DNA of 64,000 nt from Salinibacter altiplanensis (GTDB taxonomy: Bacteria; Bacteroidota; Rhodothermia; Rhodothermales; Salinibacteraceae), in assembly GCF_002894645.1 (NCBI RefSeq), contig NZ_NCQY01000020.1, positions 143,138-207,137 on the forward strand. The letters run 5' to 3'. The first letter of the stretch is position 1; each line of letters opens with the position of its first letter. This document shows, piece by piece, positions 46,158-54,600 of this stretch. Both the position numbers and the translations under genes were made by a program. A model generated the notes under the pieces. The model was not told the DNA's origin, searched no databases, and saw nothing but the letters and a program-made list of their open reading frames with translations.

Positions 46158-46409
46158 GAGCAACGATGGACCGTAATGAATGCGCAGCGAGAAGCCGGAA
46201 TGTACGATGCACCGGCGTAACACGTCGACGTACGATGCGGGGCGCACACTGTTCAAGGACACTTGCAGAATCTCAAGAGTTTGGGATGCCGAGTCGGGAG
46301 TGTTCGCGGGAAGAACGAAACGGGTCTTCGTTGCCGGCATGCCGGAAGGCGCGCATCCATCTGTACAGCCGCCCTCCGCCATATGTCAAATTCCCCCGTT
46401 CGTCCGCCG

Positions 46410-46855
46410 ATGGTTCAACACTGATTCGCTACACCTGCCGCAACGCCCAGGTGCTCGATGGTGTACGGGCCGCCGGTGCGGTTCCGAGTCGGGCCGTTGG
46501 GCTGTTTAGCCATTTCCCCGCGCCCAAGACGTGTGGCAGGAACGAGTAGCGAAGACAGTTCAAGCCGCCCCGGACCTTTGGGGGGACGAGGGCCTGCCGG
46601 CACGTGCCGAGCGGGCTGAGGGCCCGCGTAGAGCGCTGGCAATCGCTCCTTAACGACCGGTTCGCAGCGGGTCGTGGTCGGCCCATCGCGTACACCGATT
46701 CCACGGGCCCCCGCTTCGAAACATCCCCTCGGGACATTCTCTGCCACGTCGTCAACCACCGCACCCACCACCGGGCCCAAGTTGCACTCGTGCTCCGGGA
46801 GGCCGATGTTGCCCCGCCCATGACGGGTTCCATCTACCTCGTCGGGGACGCGTAG
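46410..46855 (+). pseudogene. frameshifted DinB-family gene
   Basis: Pieces of a DinB-like four-helix protein run in changing frames. It starts at ATG 46410 (MVQ), then shifts to LIRYTCRNAQVLDGVRAAG and LFSHFPAPK (frame of 46421). It shifts again to VWQERVAKTVQAAPDLWGDEGL (from 46531), and back near 46605 to LRARVERWQSLL and DILCHVVNHRTHHRAQVALVLRE, ending at 46855. The conserved His residues of the last motif remain. Three frame changes in 450 bp mean no complete product; sequencing error cannot be excluded. Confidence 0.65.
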
Positions 46856-46910
46856 CCGAACGGCTGTGCGCCGGAACACTGCACCGTCCTTTTCACCACT
46901 CCTGTCGCCG

Positions 46911-48134
46911 ATGCGCTGTTCGCTCGTCCCGTGGGGCCTCCTGATCACCGGGCTCGTGCTCGGGTGGGGGTGCCAGCATGACGCCGACACGTCCGTTCCC
47001 GAAACGGCCACCTGCCTGGACGCTCCGCTCCCCGCCGAGAGTGGGCAGCCCCATCTCCATGCTGGCGAGGACGGCACCGTGTGGCTCAGCTGGGTCCAGC
47101 CGATGGGGGAGGACCGGCACGCCCTCCGCTACGCCACGCTCAGTGACACGAACTGGACGGAGCCGCGCACCGTGGCGCGTGGGAGCGACTGGTTCGTAAA
47201 CTGGGCCGACGTGCCCTCCCTGCGGCCCCTGCCCGACGGGCGTCTGGGCGCGCACTATCTCCGGAGCAACGGACCGGATCCGCTCGCCTACGGGGTGCGA
47301 ATCGTGCAGGCCGACGGGGCGGGCGCGTGGCGGTCGGCCATCACGCCGCACGGCGATGGGACGGAGACCGAACACGGATTCGTGTCGATGCTCCCGTGGC
47401 CAAAGAACCGCCTGCTGGCCGTGTGGCTCGACGGGCGCAAGACGGCGGAGCAGGAGGGGCGCGAGCGTGAGATGACCCTTCGTGGGGCCGTGCTCGATTC
47501 CACCGGGGCGGTCGAGCAGCGGGCGTTGTTGGATGCCCGTACCTGTGAGTGCTGTCCCACCACGGCGGTGCGGACGGGCGACGAGGTGCTCGTGGCGTAC
47601 CGGGACCGGTCCGAAAACGAGATTCGCAACATCCAACTCGTGCGGTTCGATGGCCAGTCCTGGTCCGAGCCTTCGCTCCTACACGACGACGGGTGGCAAA
47701 TCGAAGGGTGTCCGGTCAACGGCCCGGCGCTGGCGGCCCGTGGCGACCGGGTGGCTGCAGCGTGGTTTACGGCCCCGAAGGGCACGCCCCGCGTGAAGGT
47801 GGCCCTGTCGGGCGACGGCGGACGGCACTTTTCGGAGCCGGTCGTGGTGGCCGAAGACACGCCGACGGGGCGCGTCGATGTTGCACTGCTTGAGGACGGG
47901 CGCGCCGCCGTAAGCTGGCTGGGGACGGTTGACGACTCCGCGGCCCTTCGGGTCCGGGCCGTGGAGGCCGACGGGTCGCCCGGAGCTTCGGGCTCGATGG
48001 CGAAGCTTCCGTCGGCCTCGCGCGGGGTGAGCATGCCGCGCCTCGTGCAGAATGAATCCCATCTCTACGCGGCCTGGACACACCCGGAGGACGGAGTTCA
48101 GGTCGGGCGCCTTCCCGCAGAGGCCCTTCGCTAG
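46911..48134 (+). CDS. sialidase-like beta-propeller lipoprotein
   Basis: A 407-residue exported protein with lipobox VLGWGC (Cys21). The mature part has regular repeats typical of a six-bladed propeller, including an Asp-box SGDGGRHFSEP and similar blade motifs (EDGTVWLSWVQP, KNRLLAVWLDGR, GDEVLVAYRDRS, GDRVAAAWFTAP, EDGRAAVSWLG). A CxCC cluster (RTCECCPT) sits on one blade. Full sialidase catalytic residues are not evident, so enzymatic activity is uncertain. Start ATG 46911 gives the correct signal peptide. Confidence 0.78.
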   Translation: MRCSLVPWGLLITGLVLGWGCQHDADTSVPETATCLDAPLPAESGQPHLHAGEDGTVWLSWVQPMGEDRHALRYATLSDTNWTEPRTVARGSDWFVNWADVPSLRPLPDGRLGAHYLRSNGPDPLAYGVRIVQADGAGAWRSAITPHGDGTETEHGFVSMLPWPKNRLLAVWLDGRKTAEQEGREREMTLRGAVLDSTGAVEQRALLDARTCECCPTTAVRTGDEVLVAYRDRSENEIRNIQLVRFDGQSWSEPSLLHDDGWQIEGCPVNGPALAARGDRVAAAWFTAPKGTPRVKVALSGDGGRHFSEPVVVAEDTPTGRVDVALLEDGRAAVSWLGTVDDSAALRVRAVEADGSPGASGSMAKLPSASRGVSMPRLVQNESHLYAAWTHPEDGVQVGRLPAEALR

Positions 48135-48140
48135 CACATT

Positions 48141-48158
48141 TCGGGGGACGAACCCCGA
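48141..48158 (+). terminator. possible terminator hairpin after the propeller gene
   Basis: TCGGGG pairs with CCCCGA around a 6-base loop, seven bases after the stop codon. There is no T-run on the plus strand, so the assignment is weak. Confidence 0.35.
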
Positions 48159-48569
48159 GGGCCTACTCCTCGTCCTCTGAGACGTCGACCCCCCCGATGG
48201 GCAGACGAAAGAACGGGCTCTGCAGCGACGCGTCCGGGCCGCCGCGAGAATTATCGCCGAGGTGCCCGTCGGAGCTGAGGGCGGAGACCGTATGCCCGGC
48301 CCCCAGGCTCAAGAACAGAAGACTCGTGGAGAAAAAGCCGGAGAAGGAGAGAAGACCGTGGGGTTCGCATGGTCGTATGCCCTGGTTCGTACTGCGCGTT
48401 CACGTCGAGCGAAATGGCAACGGTGCGCCCTCCTCGTCCGGATGAGCGTCCTTGGAGGCGTACGTGCACGACGCGAGCCGACCCGGGGCATTCGATAAGC
48501 CGCACTTCTGATCGACGAGTTGCCAACCGATAGGCCATGGTCCCACAACCCCAGGTGGGGCGGACGGCA
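48159..48569. other. 411-bp gap without a supported gene
   Basis: It lies between the convergent propeller and YqaE genes. On the minus strand one frame ending at 48164 reads LSLGAGHTVSALSSDGHLGD and LQSPFFRLPIGGVDVSEDEE. It looks like a real acidic C-terminus but has no start codon in frame, so it may be a gene remnant. Confidence 0.35.
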
Positions 48570-48749
48570 CTACCGGCGGGCGATGATCCAGATGGCGTGG
48601 ACGAGGCCGGGAAGGTATCCCATCAGGGTGAGGAGGAGGTTGATCCAGAACTGGGTGCCGATGCCCTCCTGGAGAAACACGCCGAGTGGCGGCAGGAGCA
48701 CGGACACCAGGACGCGGAGCAGGTCGGCCGAACTGGCGGAGGAGCTCAT
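48570..48749 (-). CDS. YqaE/Pmp3 family small membrane protein
   Basis: A 59-residue proteolipid of the UPF0057 (Pmp3/YqaE) family with two transmembrane helices: LLRVLVSVLLPPLGVFLQEG and FWINLLLTLMGYLPGLVHAIWII. Family marks are LLPPLGV and LTLxGYLPGxxHAxW. Members are linked to membrane potential and salt or cold stress. The ATG at 48749 is chosen; the longer frame to 49022 overlaps the next gene. Confidence 0.9.
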   Translation of the reverse strand: MSSSASSADLLRVLVSVLLPPLGVFLQEGIGTQFWINLLLTLMGYLPGLVHAIWIIARR

Positions 48750-48829
48750 GGGGACTGGGGAGTTGGTGAACACATCGTGGAGTCCTGCTACGCGCATTGT
48801 CCCGTTCTCGTTACAAGCCGGGATGGTCT

Positions 48830-49405
48830 CTACAAGATCCAAGCAACGACGAGTGCGAAGAGGGCGCCCGGCACGAGCAGGCCGGTGGCACCGATGGCGC
48901 CCACGACGAGAAGCAGAAAGCCCGGATTCACGAACCGGAGAAGCACGCCGTAGCGGACGAGTAGGGCTCGGTTCTCCAAGAGCACGCCGCGGAGGGCCCA
49001 GATGTGCGTCACAACGTCCCACAGGCGCCCGAGGAGGCCCGACGGCGTCTCCGTCGTCACCGACCGGAACGCATCGGTGGACTGCTCAACGGTGCGGGTC
49101 GTCCGGTCGGACAGTCGGGTGGGGAGGGCCAAGAGGTCGCGGAGGCCTTGGTAGAAGAGGGCCAAAACGGCGGTGGGCCCCAGGAGAAGTGCGAACGTGA
49201 CCGCGGCGCCCAGAAGGGACAGCACGTGACTGCTCAGGGGCCACCAGAGAACGCCCCATAGGAGGAGGGCGGCGCCGGCCGAGAGGCCCGCCAGCACCGC
49301 GACGCCCGTGGTCAGCTGCTCGGCCAGCGCCGCGGCGGCACGGGCCGTCTGTACGAGCCGGCCTTCTTCGTTTGAATCGGGCGAAGGGGACGAGGAAGCG
49401 GGCAA
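48830..49405 (-). CDS. membrane protein of unknown function
   Basis: About 191 residues with two hydrophobic hairpins: GVAVLAGLSAGAALLLWGVL plus LSLLGAAVTFALLLGPTAVLALF near the N-terminus, and PGFLLLVVGAIGATGLLVPGALFALVVAWIL at the C-terminus. Between them is a helical stretch (LPTRLSDRTTRTVEQSTDAF). No family recognised. The start is uncertain: no ATG is in frame; TTG at 49405 or TTG at 49537 are the candidates. I use the shorter one because the longer one adds a non-membrane leader and approaches the arsR promoter. Confidence 0.6.
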   Translation of the reverse strand: MPASSSPSPDSNEEGRLVQTARAAAALAEQLTTGVAVLAGLSAGAALLLWGVLWWPLSSHVLSLLGAAVTFALLLGPTAVLALFYQGLRDLLALPTRLSDRTTRTVEQSTDAFRSVTTETPSGLLGRLWDVVTHIWALRGVLLENRALLVRYGVLLRFVNPGFLLLVVGAIGATGLLVPGALFALVVAWIL

Positions 49406-49553
49406 GAGTCGGCTCGGGAAATGAGCAGCGGGCTCGATGCAGGACCGCTCGGCGGAAACGCACGGCCCATTCCGGCTCTCCCTGAACCAACCCTGCGCGG
49501 CGTCCTGCGAGATTGGCGTTGAAGCGACGCGGAACAAGCCCGTTCCTTTCTCT

Positions 49554-49578
49554 TATCGTATATCGACGATAAACGATA
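49554..49578. promoter_or_regulatory. probable ArsR operator
   Basis: TATCGT (49554-49559) and ACGATA (49573-49578) form an inverted repeat, with ATCGACGAT as an inner palindrome (49562-49570). The site lies 19 bp before the arsR start codon, where an ArsR repressor would block its own operon. Confidence 0.6.
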
Positions 49579-49596
49579 GAAGAAACAAATTTCCTG

Positions 49597-49935
49597 ATGC
49601 CCTCCGCCACGCATCCCAATTTCACGGAGACCGACCGTCGTCTCGCCCAGACCCTGAAGGCCCTGGCCCACCCGGCCCGGCTCGCCATCGTTCGACTCCT
49701 GGCCGACCGCGACGAATGCGTTTGTGGGGAAATCGTGGACGACCTGCCGCTGGCCCAGTCGACGGTCTCCCAGCACCTGAAGGCGCTGAAGGAGGTAGGC
49801 CTCGTGCAGGGGACCGTGGAAGGGCGAAGCACCTGTTACTGCATCGCCCCGGAAGCGCTGGCGGCCCTGAAGACGGACGTCGATGGACTGTTCGACGGTC
49901 TCTCGCTCTCGACAACGGATCAAAACTGCTGCTAG
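49597..49935 (+). CDS. arsR: ArsR-family arsenite-responsive repressor
   Basis: A 112-residue winged-helix repressor released from DNA by As(III)/Sb(III). The metal site is ECVCGE in helix 3 (the ELCVCD type). The recognition helix is AQSTVSQHLKALKEVGLV. Extra cysteines appear in TCYCIAPE and as the last two residues (NCC). First gene of the arsenic operon; arsMD starts 5 bp after its stop. Confidence 0.93.
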   Translation: MPSATHPNFTETDRRLAQTLKALAHPARLAIVRLLADRDECVCGEIVDDLPLAQSTVSQHLKALKEVGLVQGTVEGRSTCYCIAPEALAALKTDVDGLFDGLSLSTTDQNCC

Positions 49936-49940
49936 GCCTC

Positions 49941-51113
49941 ATGCCCGACTCTGATGCTTCCGATGACGCGCTGAAATCGGCCGTCCACGCCAAGTACGCG
50001 GCGCTGGCCACAGGGAGAGAGGCGTGCTGTGGGCCGTCCGGGTGCGGAGACACCGACCTCGCCGTCGACATGAGTGAGGACTACGCCGACGCAGTCGCCG
50101 CGGACGCCGATCTGGACCTTGGCTGCGGCCGCCCCACCGATCACGCCCACCTCCAGCCGGGCGAGCGGGTGCTCGACCTCGGGTCCGGCGCCGGAATGGA
50201 TGCCTTCGTGGCCCGCCGCGACGTGGGGCTCGACGGGCACGTCCACGGCGTTGACTTCACCGAAGAGATGGTCGAAAAAGCCCGGGCCAACGCGAACGAG
50301 TTGGGCTACGAGAATGTCACCTTCGAAATCGGCGACATCGAAGACCTGCCGGTCGAGGACGACACGTTCGACGTTATTCTTAGCAACTGCGTGCTCAACC
50401 TGGTGCCGGACAAGGAGCGGGCGTTTGCGGAAATGGCGCGCGTGCTCCGGCCCGGGGGGCGGTTTTCCGTGTCCGACATCGTTCACGTGGGCACGCTGCC
50501 CGATGGGCTCCGCGAGGCCGCCGAGATGTACGTCGGCTGTGTGGCCGGGGCGATGGAACGGAGCGCGTACCTGGACGGGATTCGGGGCGCGGGGTTCACG
50601 GACGTGGAGGGGGCCACGGACAAGACCATTTCGCTCCCGGACGACCTGCTTGCCGAGTACCTGGACACGGCCGAGATTGGACGCTTCCGGACGGGCGACG
50701 CCGAACTGCAAAGCATCACCGTCGTGGGCCGGCGACCCGAAACGCGTGACGATCGGAAACACGAGGCGGCTCATGCCGAGCCTCCTGCCGACTCGGTCGA
50801 TGGGCCGGAGATTGAAGTCTTCGACCCGCCGATGTGCTGCTCCACGGGCGTCTGCGGCCCGGAGGCGGACGACGAGCTCGTGACCGTGAGCGAGGTCCTG
50901 CGCAAGCTGGAGCGGCGGGGCGCCACCGTCGAGCGCTACAACCCGGCCTCTCATCCGGAGATGTTCACCGACACGCCCGTCGTCTACGACGCCCTTCAGC
51001 GCGAGGGGCAGGACGTACTGCCGATCGTGCTCGTCGACGGCCGGGTCCAGTCCCGCTGGTCGTATCCGTCGCGCGAAGAGTTTGCCCACATGGCCGGGCT
51101 CGAACCAGCGTAG
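49941..51113 (+). CDS. arsenite methyltransferase fused to ArsD metallochaperone
   Basis: A 390-residue two-domain protein. Residues about 1-270 are ArsM, an S-adenosylmethionine-dependent As(III) methyltransferase. It has SAM motif VLDLGSGAGMDAFVAAR-like (VLDLGSGAGMDAF), VHGVDFTEEMVEKARANA, and conserved cysteines in LGCGRPT, LSNCVLNLVPDK and MYVGCVAGAME. Residues about 290-390 are ArsD, which passes As(III) to ArsA: IEVFDPPMCCSTGVCGPE with the three essential cysteines, RYNPASHPEMF and VLPIVLVDGRV. The linker is acidic. ATG 49941 follows arsR by 5 bp; longer frames upstream run through arsR and are rejected. Confidence 0.93.
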   Translation: MPDSDASDDALKSAVHAKYAALATGREACCGPSGCGDTDLAVDMSEDYADAVAADADLDLGCGRPTDHAHLQPGERVLDLGSGAGMDAFVARRDVGLDGHVHGVDFTEEMVEKARANANELGYENVTFEIGDIEDLPVEDDTFDVILSNCVLNLVPDKERAFAEMARVLRPGGRFSVSDIVHVGTLPDGLREAAEMYVGCVAGAMERSAYLDGIRGAGFTDVEGATDKTISLPDDLLAEYLDTAEIGRFRTGDAELQSITVVGRRPETRDDRKHEAAHAEPPADSVDGPEIEVFDPPMCCSTGVCGPEADDELVTVSEVLRKLERRGATVERYNPASHPEMFTDTPVVYDALQREGQDVLPIVLVDGRVQSRWSYPSREEFAHMAGLEPA

Positions 51114-51181
51114 ACACACTGGCTGCTTCGCCATCGCGGTGATATAATCGTCGGTGTTGAAAAATTCCTGCACCGTTAGCT

Positions 51182-51208
51182 GTCCATTTTGATGGCCCCA
51201 AAATGGAC
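51182..51208. repeat. hairpin of the composite palindromic element, left part
   Basis: GTCCATTTT pairs perfectly with AAAATGGAC around a 9-base loop. The 8-mers CCATTTTG and CAAAATGG also occur in the element at 3041-3377. It could act as a terminator after arsMD. Confidence 0.65.
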
Positions 51209-51250
51209 GAGACGAGCGAAGCGACTCACGAAGTAAAAGGGCTTGGCTGG

Positions 51251-51376
51251 CAGAAAATAGCCTGAGACCTGTGCTCGCTACACTGAAATTTATCAAACTT
51301 GTCCGACTCCGTCGGACTCACACAAGATAAATTTCGGCCGTTTCGCGAGCGTAGGTCTCCGAGTGGCTATTTTCTG
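51251..51376. repeat. long palindromic element between arsMD and arsA
   Basis: A 126-bp nested imperfect palindrome. Arms from outside in: CAGAAAATAGCC 51251-51262 with GGCTATTTTCTG 51365-51376; GAGACCT 51264-51270 with AGGTCTC 51353-51359; GCTCGC near 51273 with GCGAGC near 51345; GAAATTTAT 51285-51293 with ATAAATTTC 51327-51335; CTTGT with ACAAG; and GTCCGAC 51301-51307 with GTCGGAC 51311-51317. It would fold into one long hairpin as DNA or RNA. A related copy is at 54601-54760. No coding content. Confidence 0.75.
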
Positions 51377-51477
51377 AAGGCCACAGGAGTCAGATATCGA
51401 GAGGGATTCAATTTTCATCTGGGAAGAGCTCCTTCCAAAACAACCTGACACTCTTGGCTCAGACCTCCACACAATTC

Positions 51478-53265
51478 ATGCTGTCCTTTCTCGACTCTCC
51501 ATCGCGCTACCTCTTCTTCACCGGCAAGGGCGGGGTGGGCAAGACGTCCCTCGCCTGCGCCTCGGCGGTTCGGCTCGCCGATGAGGGGAACGATGTCCTT
51601 CTCGTGAGCACCGACCCGGCCTCGAACCTCCAGCAGGTGCTCGAAGCGCCGGTGGGATCCGACGTGGCGCCGGTCGAGAGCGTGCCCAACCTGTCGGCCG
51701 TCAACATCGACCCGGAGGCCGCGGCGGACGACTACCGCGAGCGGGTGATCGAGCCGATGATGGGCGTGCTTCCCGACGAGACCGTTGAGCAGGTCGAGGA
51801 GCAGCTCTCCGGGGCCTGCACGACCGAGATCGCGTCGTTCGACAAGTTTACCCAGTTCTTGGCCGGCGAGGGCGCCGCCGCGGACGTGGACCACGTCGTG
51901 TTCGACACCGCCCCGACGGGCCACACGCTGCGCCTGCTGGAGCTGCCGGCCGCCTGGAGCGACTACATCGAGGAGAACCCAGAGGGCGCGTCCTGCCTCG
52001 GGCCCGTCTCCGGCCTGGAGGTGCAGCAGGAGCGCTACACCGCCGCCGTCGAGGCGCTGCAGGACGAGGCCCGGACGACGCTCGTGCTGGTGAGCCGCCC
52101 GGAGGCCTCGGCACTGAAGGAGGCGGCACGGTCGAGCGGTGAGCTCCGGGATCTGGACATCACAAACCAGCAGCTCGCCGTCAACGGCGTCTTCCGCGCC
52201 CGGGACCCGGGCGACCCGCTGGCGGAGGCGATGGAGCGCCGCGCCGACGAGGCCCTCGGCGAGATGCCGGAGGCACTGGCCGACCTCCCGCGCGATACGG
52301 TTCCGCTGAAGGGCTACAACCTTGTCGGCCTCGACGCCCTCCGGAGCCTGGTCTCTGATGAAGAACCCTCGCCCACGACGAACGGCGCGGAGCAGCCCCC
52401 CGAGATTGACCTCCCGAGCGTGCACGGGCTGGTGGACGGGTTTGCCGAGGACGGGCACGGGCTCATCATGGTGATGGGGAAGGGGGGCGTCGGGAAGACA
52501 ACGATCGCCGCGTCGGTGGCCGTCGACCTGGCCCGGCGGGGCGAGGAGGTCCTCCTTACGACTACCGACCCGGCCGCCCACATTGCCGACGCGGTGGGCG
52601 GCGAGACGCTTCCAAACCTGGAGGTCAGTGCCATCGACCCGGACGAGGCCACCCGCCAGTACCGGGAGCGGGTCCTCGAGACGAAGGGCACGGACATGGA
52701 CCCCGAGGAGCGGGAGCTGCTGGAGGAGGATCTGCGCTCGCCCTGCACGAAGGAAGTGGCCGTCTTCCGCGCCTTTGCCCGCGAGATCGGCACGGCCCAG
52801 CGCCAGTTTGTGGTGATGGACACCGCGCCCACCGGCCACACGCTCCTGCTACTCGACACGACCGGCTCCTACCACCGCGAGGTGATGCGCACGAGCGAGG
52901 TGGAGGCGGGCCGCATTACGACGCCGCTCATGCGCCTGCAGGACCCGGAGTACACCAAGATGCTGCTCGTGACGCTGCCGGAGACGACGCCGGTCCTGGA
53001 GGCGACCCAACTGCAGGACGACCTGGAACGGGCGGGCATCACCCCCTACGCCTGGGTCGTGAACCAGAGCCTCGCGGCGGCGGGGCCCTCCGACCCGCTG
53101 CTGGTGGAGCGCGCCCACGCCGAGGCGCCGCAGATCGAGGCCGTGCAGAGCGAGCACGCCGAGCGCACCGCCCTGGCCCCCTGGATGCCCGACGAGCCGG
53201 TCGGACCCGGACGCCTGCAGGCCCTTGCCCGTGGCACGACGCAGGCCGCGCCGGTCCAGGCCTAA
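51478..53265 (+). CDS. arsA: arsenite-transporting ATPase ArsA (two tandem ATPase halves)
   Basis: A 595-residue peripheral ATPase that energises arsenite efflux. Two homologous halves each have a deviant Walker A: FTGKGGVGKTS (about residue 15) and GKGGVGKTT (about 340), and DTAPTGHT signature motifs in both. As(III)-binding cysteines appear in ACTTEIASF, ASCLGP and SPCTKEVAVF, matching the three cysteines of the classical enzyme. ATG 51478 is chosen over TTG 51454. ArsA receives As(III) from the ArsD domain encoded upstream. Confidence 0.95.
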   Translation: MLSFLDSPSRYLFFTGKGGVGKTSLACASAVRLADEGNDVLLVSTDPASNLQQVLEAPVGSDVAPVESVPNLSAVNIDPEAAADDYRERVIEPMMGVLPDETVEQVEEQLSGACTTEIASFDKFTQFLAGEGAAADVDHVVFDTAPTGHTLRLLELPAAWSDYIEENPEGASCLGPVSGLEVQQERYTAAVEALQDEARTTLVLVSRPEASALKEAARSSGELRDLDITNQQLAVNGVFRARDPGDPLAEAMERRADEALGEMPEALADLPRDTVPLKGYNLVGLDALRSLVSDEEPSPTTNGAEQPPEIDLPSVHGLVDGFAEDGHGLIMVMGKGGVGKTTIAASVAVDLARRGEEVLLTTTDPAAHIADAVGGETLPNLEVSAIDPDEATRQYRERVLETKGTDMDPEERELLEEDLRSPCTKEVAVFRAFAREIGTAQRQFVVMDTAPTGHTLLLLDTTGSYHREVMRTSEVEAGRITTPLMRLQDPEYTKMLLVTLPETTPVLEATQLQDDLERAGITPYAWVVNQSLAAAGPSDPLLVERAHAEAPQIEAVQSEHAERTALAPWMPDEPVGPGRLQALARGTTQAAPVQA

Positions 53266-53323
53266 CTGACTCCTCCGCCGACTGCTCTCCTGAATGTGAA
53301 CGAACCCCAAACGCGTCTTCCCT

Positions 53324-54487
53324 ATGCCCGATCAGACTCCGACGACGAACACGACTTCAGACGCCCCTGCCTCCCCGCCCGAGAACGGACATCCGCAGAA
53401 TGGATCTCCTCACGACATCGACTCGACCGCCGAGAAGAGCCAGGACGACCTCGGGGTCTTTGAACGCTACCTGAGCCTGTGGGTCGCGCTCTGCATTGCC
53501 GTCGGCGTGGCGATCGGGCAACTGATTCCGGCCGTGCCCAACGTGCTGGGCGAGATGGAGGTCGCAAAGGTCAACCTGCCGATTGCCGTCCTCATCTGGG
53601 CGATGATCTACCCGATGATGGTACAGGTCGACTTCAAAAGCATCCTCGGCGTGCGGCGCCACCCGAAGGGCATCACGGTGACCGTGGTGGTGAACTGGCT
53701 CATCAAGCCGTTCACCATGTTCGGCTTTGCGTGGCTCTTTCTAAAGGGCATCTTCGCCCCCCTCATCGAGCCGGGACTGGCGAGCGAGTACGTGGCCGGG
53801 GCCATCCTGCTCGGCGCGGCGCCCTGCACGGCGATGGTGTTCGTGTGGAGCTACCTCACCGACGGGGACGCGGCCTACACGCTCGTGCAGGTGGCGATCA
53901 ACGACCTCATCATGCTGGTGGCATTTGCGCCGATCGTGGCGTTTTTGCTCGGCCTCTCCGACGTGATCGTGCCCTGGGACACGCTGCTGCTGTCCGTGGG
54001 CCTCTACATCGTGATTCCGCTGGCGGCGGGCTACCTCTCGCGCACCTGGCTCATTCAGGCGAAGGGGGAGGAGTGGTTCGACAACGTCTTCCTGGAACGG
54101 CTCGGGCCGGTGACGATGGTCGGCCTGCTGCTGACGCTGGTGCTGCTCTTTTCCTTCCAGGGCGAGGTGATTCTGCAGAACCCGCTCCACATCGTGCTCA
54201 TCGCGGTGCCGCTCATCGTGCAGACGTTCTTCGTGTTCGCAATTGCGTACGGCTGGGCCTACGCCTGGCGCGTGCCGCACGACATCGCCGCCCCCGCCGG
54301 CATGATCGGCGCGAGCAACTTCTTCGAGCTGGCCGTGGCCTCGGCCATCGCCATGTTCGGCGTCACCTCCGGGGCGGCGCTGGCGACGGTGGTGGGTGTG
54401 CTCGTGGAGGTGCCGCTGATGCTGACACTGGTGCGCATCGCGAACGCGACGCGGCCGCAGTTTGAGCGGCGGACGGCTGCGGCCTGA
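53324..54487 (+). CDS. acr3: Acr3-type arsenite efflux permease
   Basis: A 387-residue membrane transporter with about ten helices and a 45-residue disordered acidic N-terminal tail. The key Cys is in GAAPCTAMVFVWS (helix 4), and other Acr3 motifs are AVLIWAMIYPMMVQVDF and GASNFFELAVASAIAMFG. It exports As(III), here probably powered or assisted by ArsA; Acr3 with ArsA is less common than ArsB with ArsA. It starts 58 bp after arsA. Confidence 0.95.
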   Translation: MPDQTPTTNTTSDAPASPPENGHPQNGSPHDIDSTAEKSQDDLGVFERYLSLWVALCIAVGVAIGQLIPAVPNVLGEMEVAKVNLPIAVLIWAMIYPMMVQVDFKSILGVRRHPKGITVTVVVNWLIKPFTMFGFAWLFLKGIFAPLIEPGLASEYVAGAILLGAAPCTAMVFVWSYLTDGDAAYTLVQVAINDLIMLVAFAPIVAFLLGLSDVIVPWDTLLLSVGLYIVIPLAAGYLSRTWLIQAKGEEWFDNVFLERLGPVTMVGLLLTLVLLFSFQGEVILQNPLHIVLIAVPLIVQTFFVFAIAYGWAYAWRVPHDIAAPAGMIGASNFFELAVASAIAMFGVTSGAALATVVGVLVEVPLMLTLVRIANATRPQFERRTAAA

Positions 54488-54554
54488 GTTTTGGGAGCTG
54501 GCTTTGCACGTCCCACCTTTCCGCTAGTTGCTCGTGCGTATTCCCTTTTTGAGT

Positions 54555-54582
54555 GTCCCTTTTGTCTTGATACAAAAGGGAC
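54555..54582. terminator. strong hairpin after acr3
   Basis: GTCCCTTTTGT pairs perfectly with ACAAAAGGGAC around CTTGAT, 67 bp past the acr3 stop. It corresponds in place to the hairpin at 51182-51208 next to the other long palindrome, so it is both a plausible terminator and part of the repeat family. Confidence 0.6.
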
Positions 54583-54600
54583 TAAAAGATCAAGGCTATG

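Noticed and set aside
48251-48538. Small gene in the gap before yqaE
   Set aside because: The open frame with an ATG has unnatural composition, while the more protein-like frame lacks a start codon; neither can be supported.
49437-49940. Extended N-terminus for the ArsM-ArsD protein
   Set aside because: The upstream part of the frame overlaps the whole arsR gene and lacks any domain; ATG 49941 fits the ArsM start and the operon spacing.
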